A stretch of 32,043 nucleotides of DNA from Lachnospiraceae bacterium (GTDB lineage Bacteria > Bacillota > Clostridia > Lachnospirales > Lachnospiraceae), in NCBI GenBank assembly GCA_021205305.1, contig JAJPXU010000158.1:1-32043 (forward strand), in the 5' to 3' direction. The translations under genes were made by a program, and so were the position numbers. Positions 31,493 to 32,043 of the stretch are shown here, one piece after another; the first letter of the stretch is position 1, and every line of letters starts with the position of its first letter. The notes below the pieces were generated by a model that saw nothing but the letters and a program-made list of their open reading frames with translations, was not told the origin of the DNA and searched no databases.

Positions 31493-32043
31493 AAAAATAG
31501 AAATACGAATCAAAGCAGACGATTTCAGAGAAAAATGTAAGGTAAGTCGTTTTGGTATTATTGACTTATTTAAAGATTGTGAGCGTATGGGTTATAAATT
31601 ACTTCGCTACCCATTGGGGGAGAATGCAGATCTTGGCTTTGCATTGCTGAAAGATGAGGATATTGTAATATTTACAAATTCATCCTGTCGCTTATCGAGA
31701 GAAATATTTACACTGGCGCATGAGATTGGTCACGTTGTTTTGCATATATGTGGTGAAAGCCCATATATTGATGATACTATTACAATTTCGGGAAGAAGCA
31801 TTGATGCAAAGGAGCAGGAAGCAAATTATTTTGCGGCATGTTTGTTGATGCCTGCGGACGAAGTGGATAGATTTTTTGATACGAGATTGCAGGATTTGTT
31901 TGATAATAAAATGTCGGCAATGGATATTGCAAGAATAATGTCGGAGTTTAATGTTAGCTTTGATATGGCTTTGAACAGACTGGAATATCTAAAAAAAATA
32001 AGTATGGCAGAACGATATAGGCTTGATAACGAGAAAAATAAAC
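31479..32043 (+). CDS. ImmA/IrrE-type metallopeptidase, C-terminus beyond right edge
   Basis: 188 codons from GTG 31479, open to the window end. Zinc-peptidase motif HEIGH in REIFTLAHEIGHVVLH, and EQEANYFAACLLMPADEV with the third ligand. This is the DUF955/IrrE family. The ribosome site GGGGGATT is inside the end of the XRE gene. It would cleave the XRE partner to relieve repression. Confidence 0.88.
   Translation, partial: MQESRKIEIRIKADDFREKCKVSRFGIIDLFKDCERMGYKLLRYPLGENADLGFALLKDEDIVIFTNSSCRLSREIFTLAHEIGHVVLHICGESPYIDDTITISGRSIDAKEQEANYFAACLLMPADEVDRFFDTRLQDLFDNKMSAMDIARIMSEFNVSFDMALNRLEYLKKISMAERYRLDNEKNK

Noticed and set aside
1-32043. rRNA or tRNA genes
   Set aside because: No rRNA segment or cloverleaf with a CCA end was recognised on either strand. 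The prophage junction is also not at a tRNA.

Overview
The window looks like a stretch of a Clostridia (Lachnospiraceae-like) gut bacterial chromosome carrying an integrated tailed-phage genome. This host assignment is inferred from gene style, codon use and repeat types; there is no rRNA or other taxonomic marker. Positions 1 to about 23,690 are prophage, visibly richer in G+C than the right flank; 23,692 to 32,043 are host or accessory DNA.

Prophage, left to right. A large serine integrase runs off the left edge on the minus strand. It is followed by a SWIM zinc-finger protein, a CI-like repressor and a textbook divergent switch (two consensus promoters with operator repeats between them). 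Small early genes and a sigma-region-4-like (ArpU/RinA-type) regulator come next. A gene-poor stretch ends in a candidate activator-dependent late promoter. The late module is a ParB-like/DNA methyltransferase fusion, small and large terminase, a gpW-like joining protein, portal, prohead protease, major capsid protein, tape measure, tail protein gpX and late control protein gpD. Then come a complete diversity-generating retroelement (DGR), a Cys-rich small protein, two small membrane proteins, a holin, a three-domain endolysin and a strong terminator.

The main discovery is the DGR: a C-type-lectin/FGE-fold variable protein (17,679-18,761), an Avd helper (18,822-19,250), a 116-bp template repeat (19,266-19,381) and a reverse transcriptase (19,581-20,702). 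The variable repeat at the end of the target gene (18,620-18,735) matches the template without gaps and differs at 16 positions. All 16 are adenines in the template, which is the signature of adenine-specific mutagenic retrohoming.

The phage appears defective. The major capsid gene is cut after its N-terminal part and joined out of frame to the interior of a tape-measure gene near 12,180. Gene gpD stops after its N-terminal half and runs directly into the DGR target near 17,680. The rest of the capsid protein, all sheath and tube genes and all baseplate genes are missing, while integration, immunity, diversification and lysis genes remain. Real deletions and assembly collapse cannot be told apart from sequence alone.

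The right flank starts inside a C39-type peptidase gene whose 5' part is absent, which places attR there. It continues with a small lipoprotein, a covarying tandem hairpin repeat, a RelE/ParE-type toxin-antitoxin pair, and remnants of an AlbA_2-type ATP-binding regulator, an ABC substrate-binding protein and a tnpV gene interrupted by two hairpin elements. It then has a BlaI/BlaR1-like pair in which the metalloprotease receptor carries an ABC-type solute-binding domain as sensor, with two perfect operator palindromes upstream. The window ends in an XRE regulator and a partial ImmA/IrrE-type peptidase.
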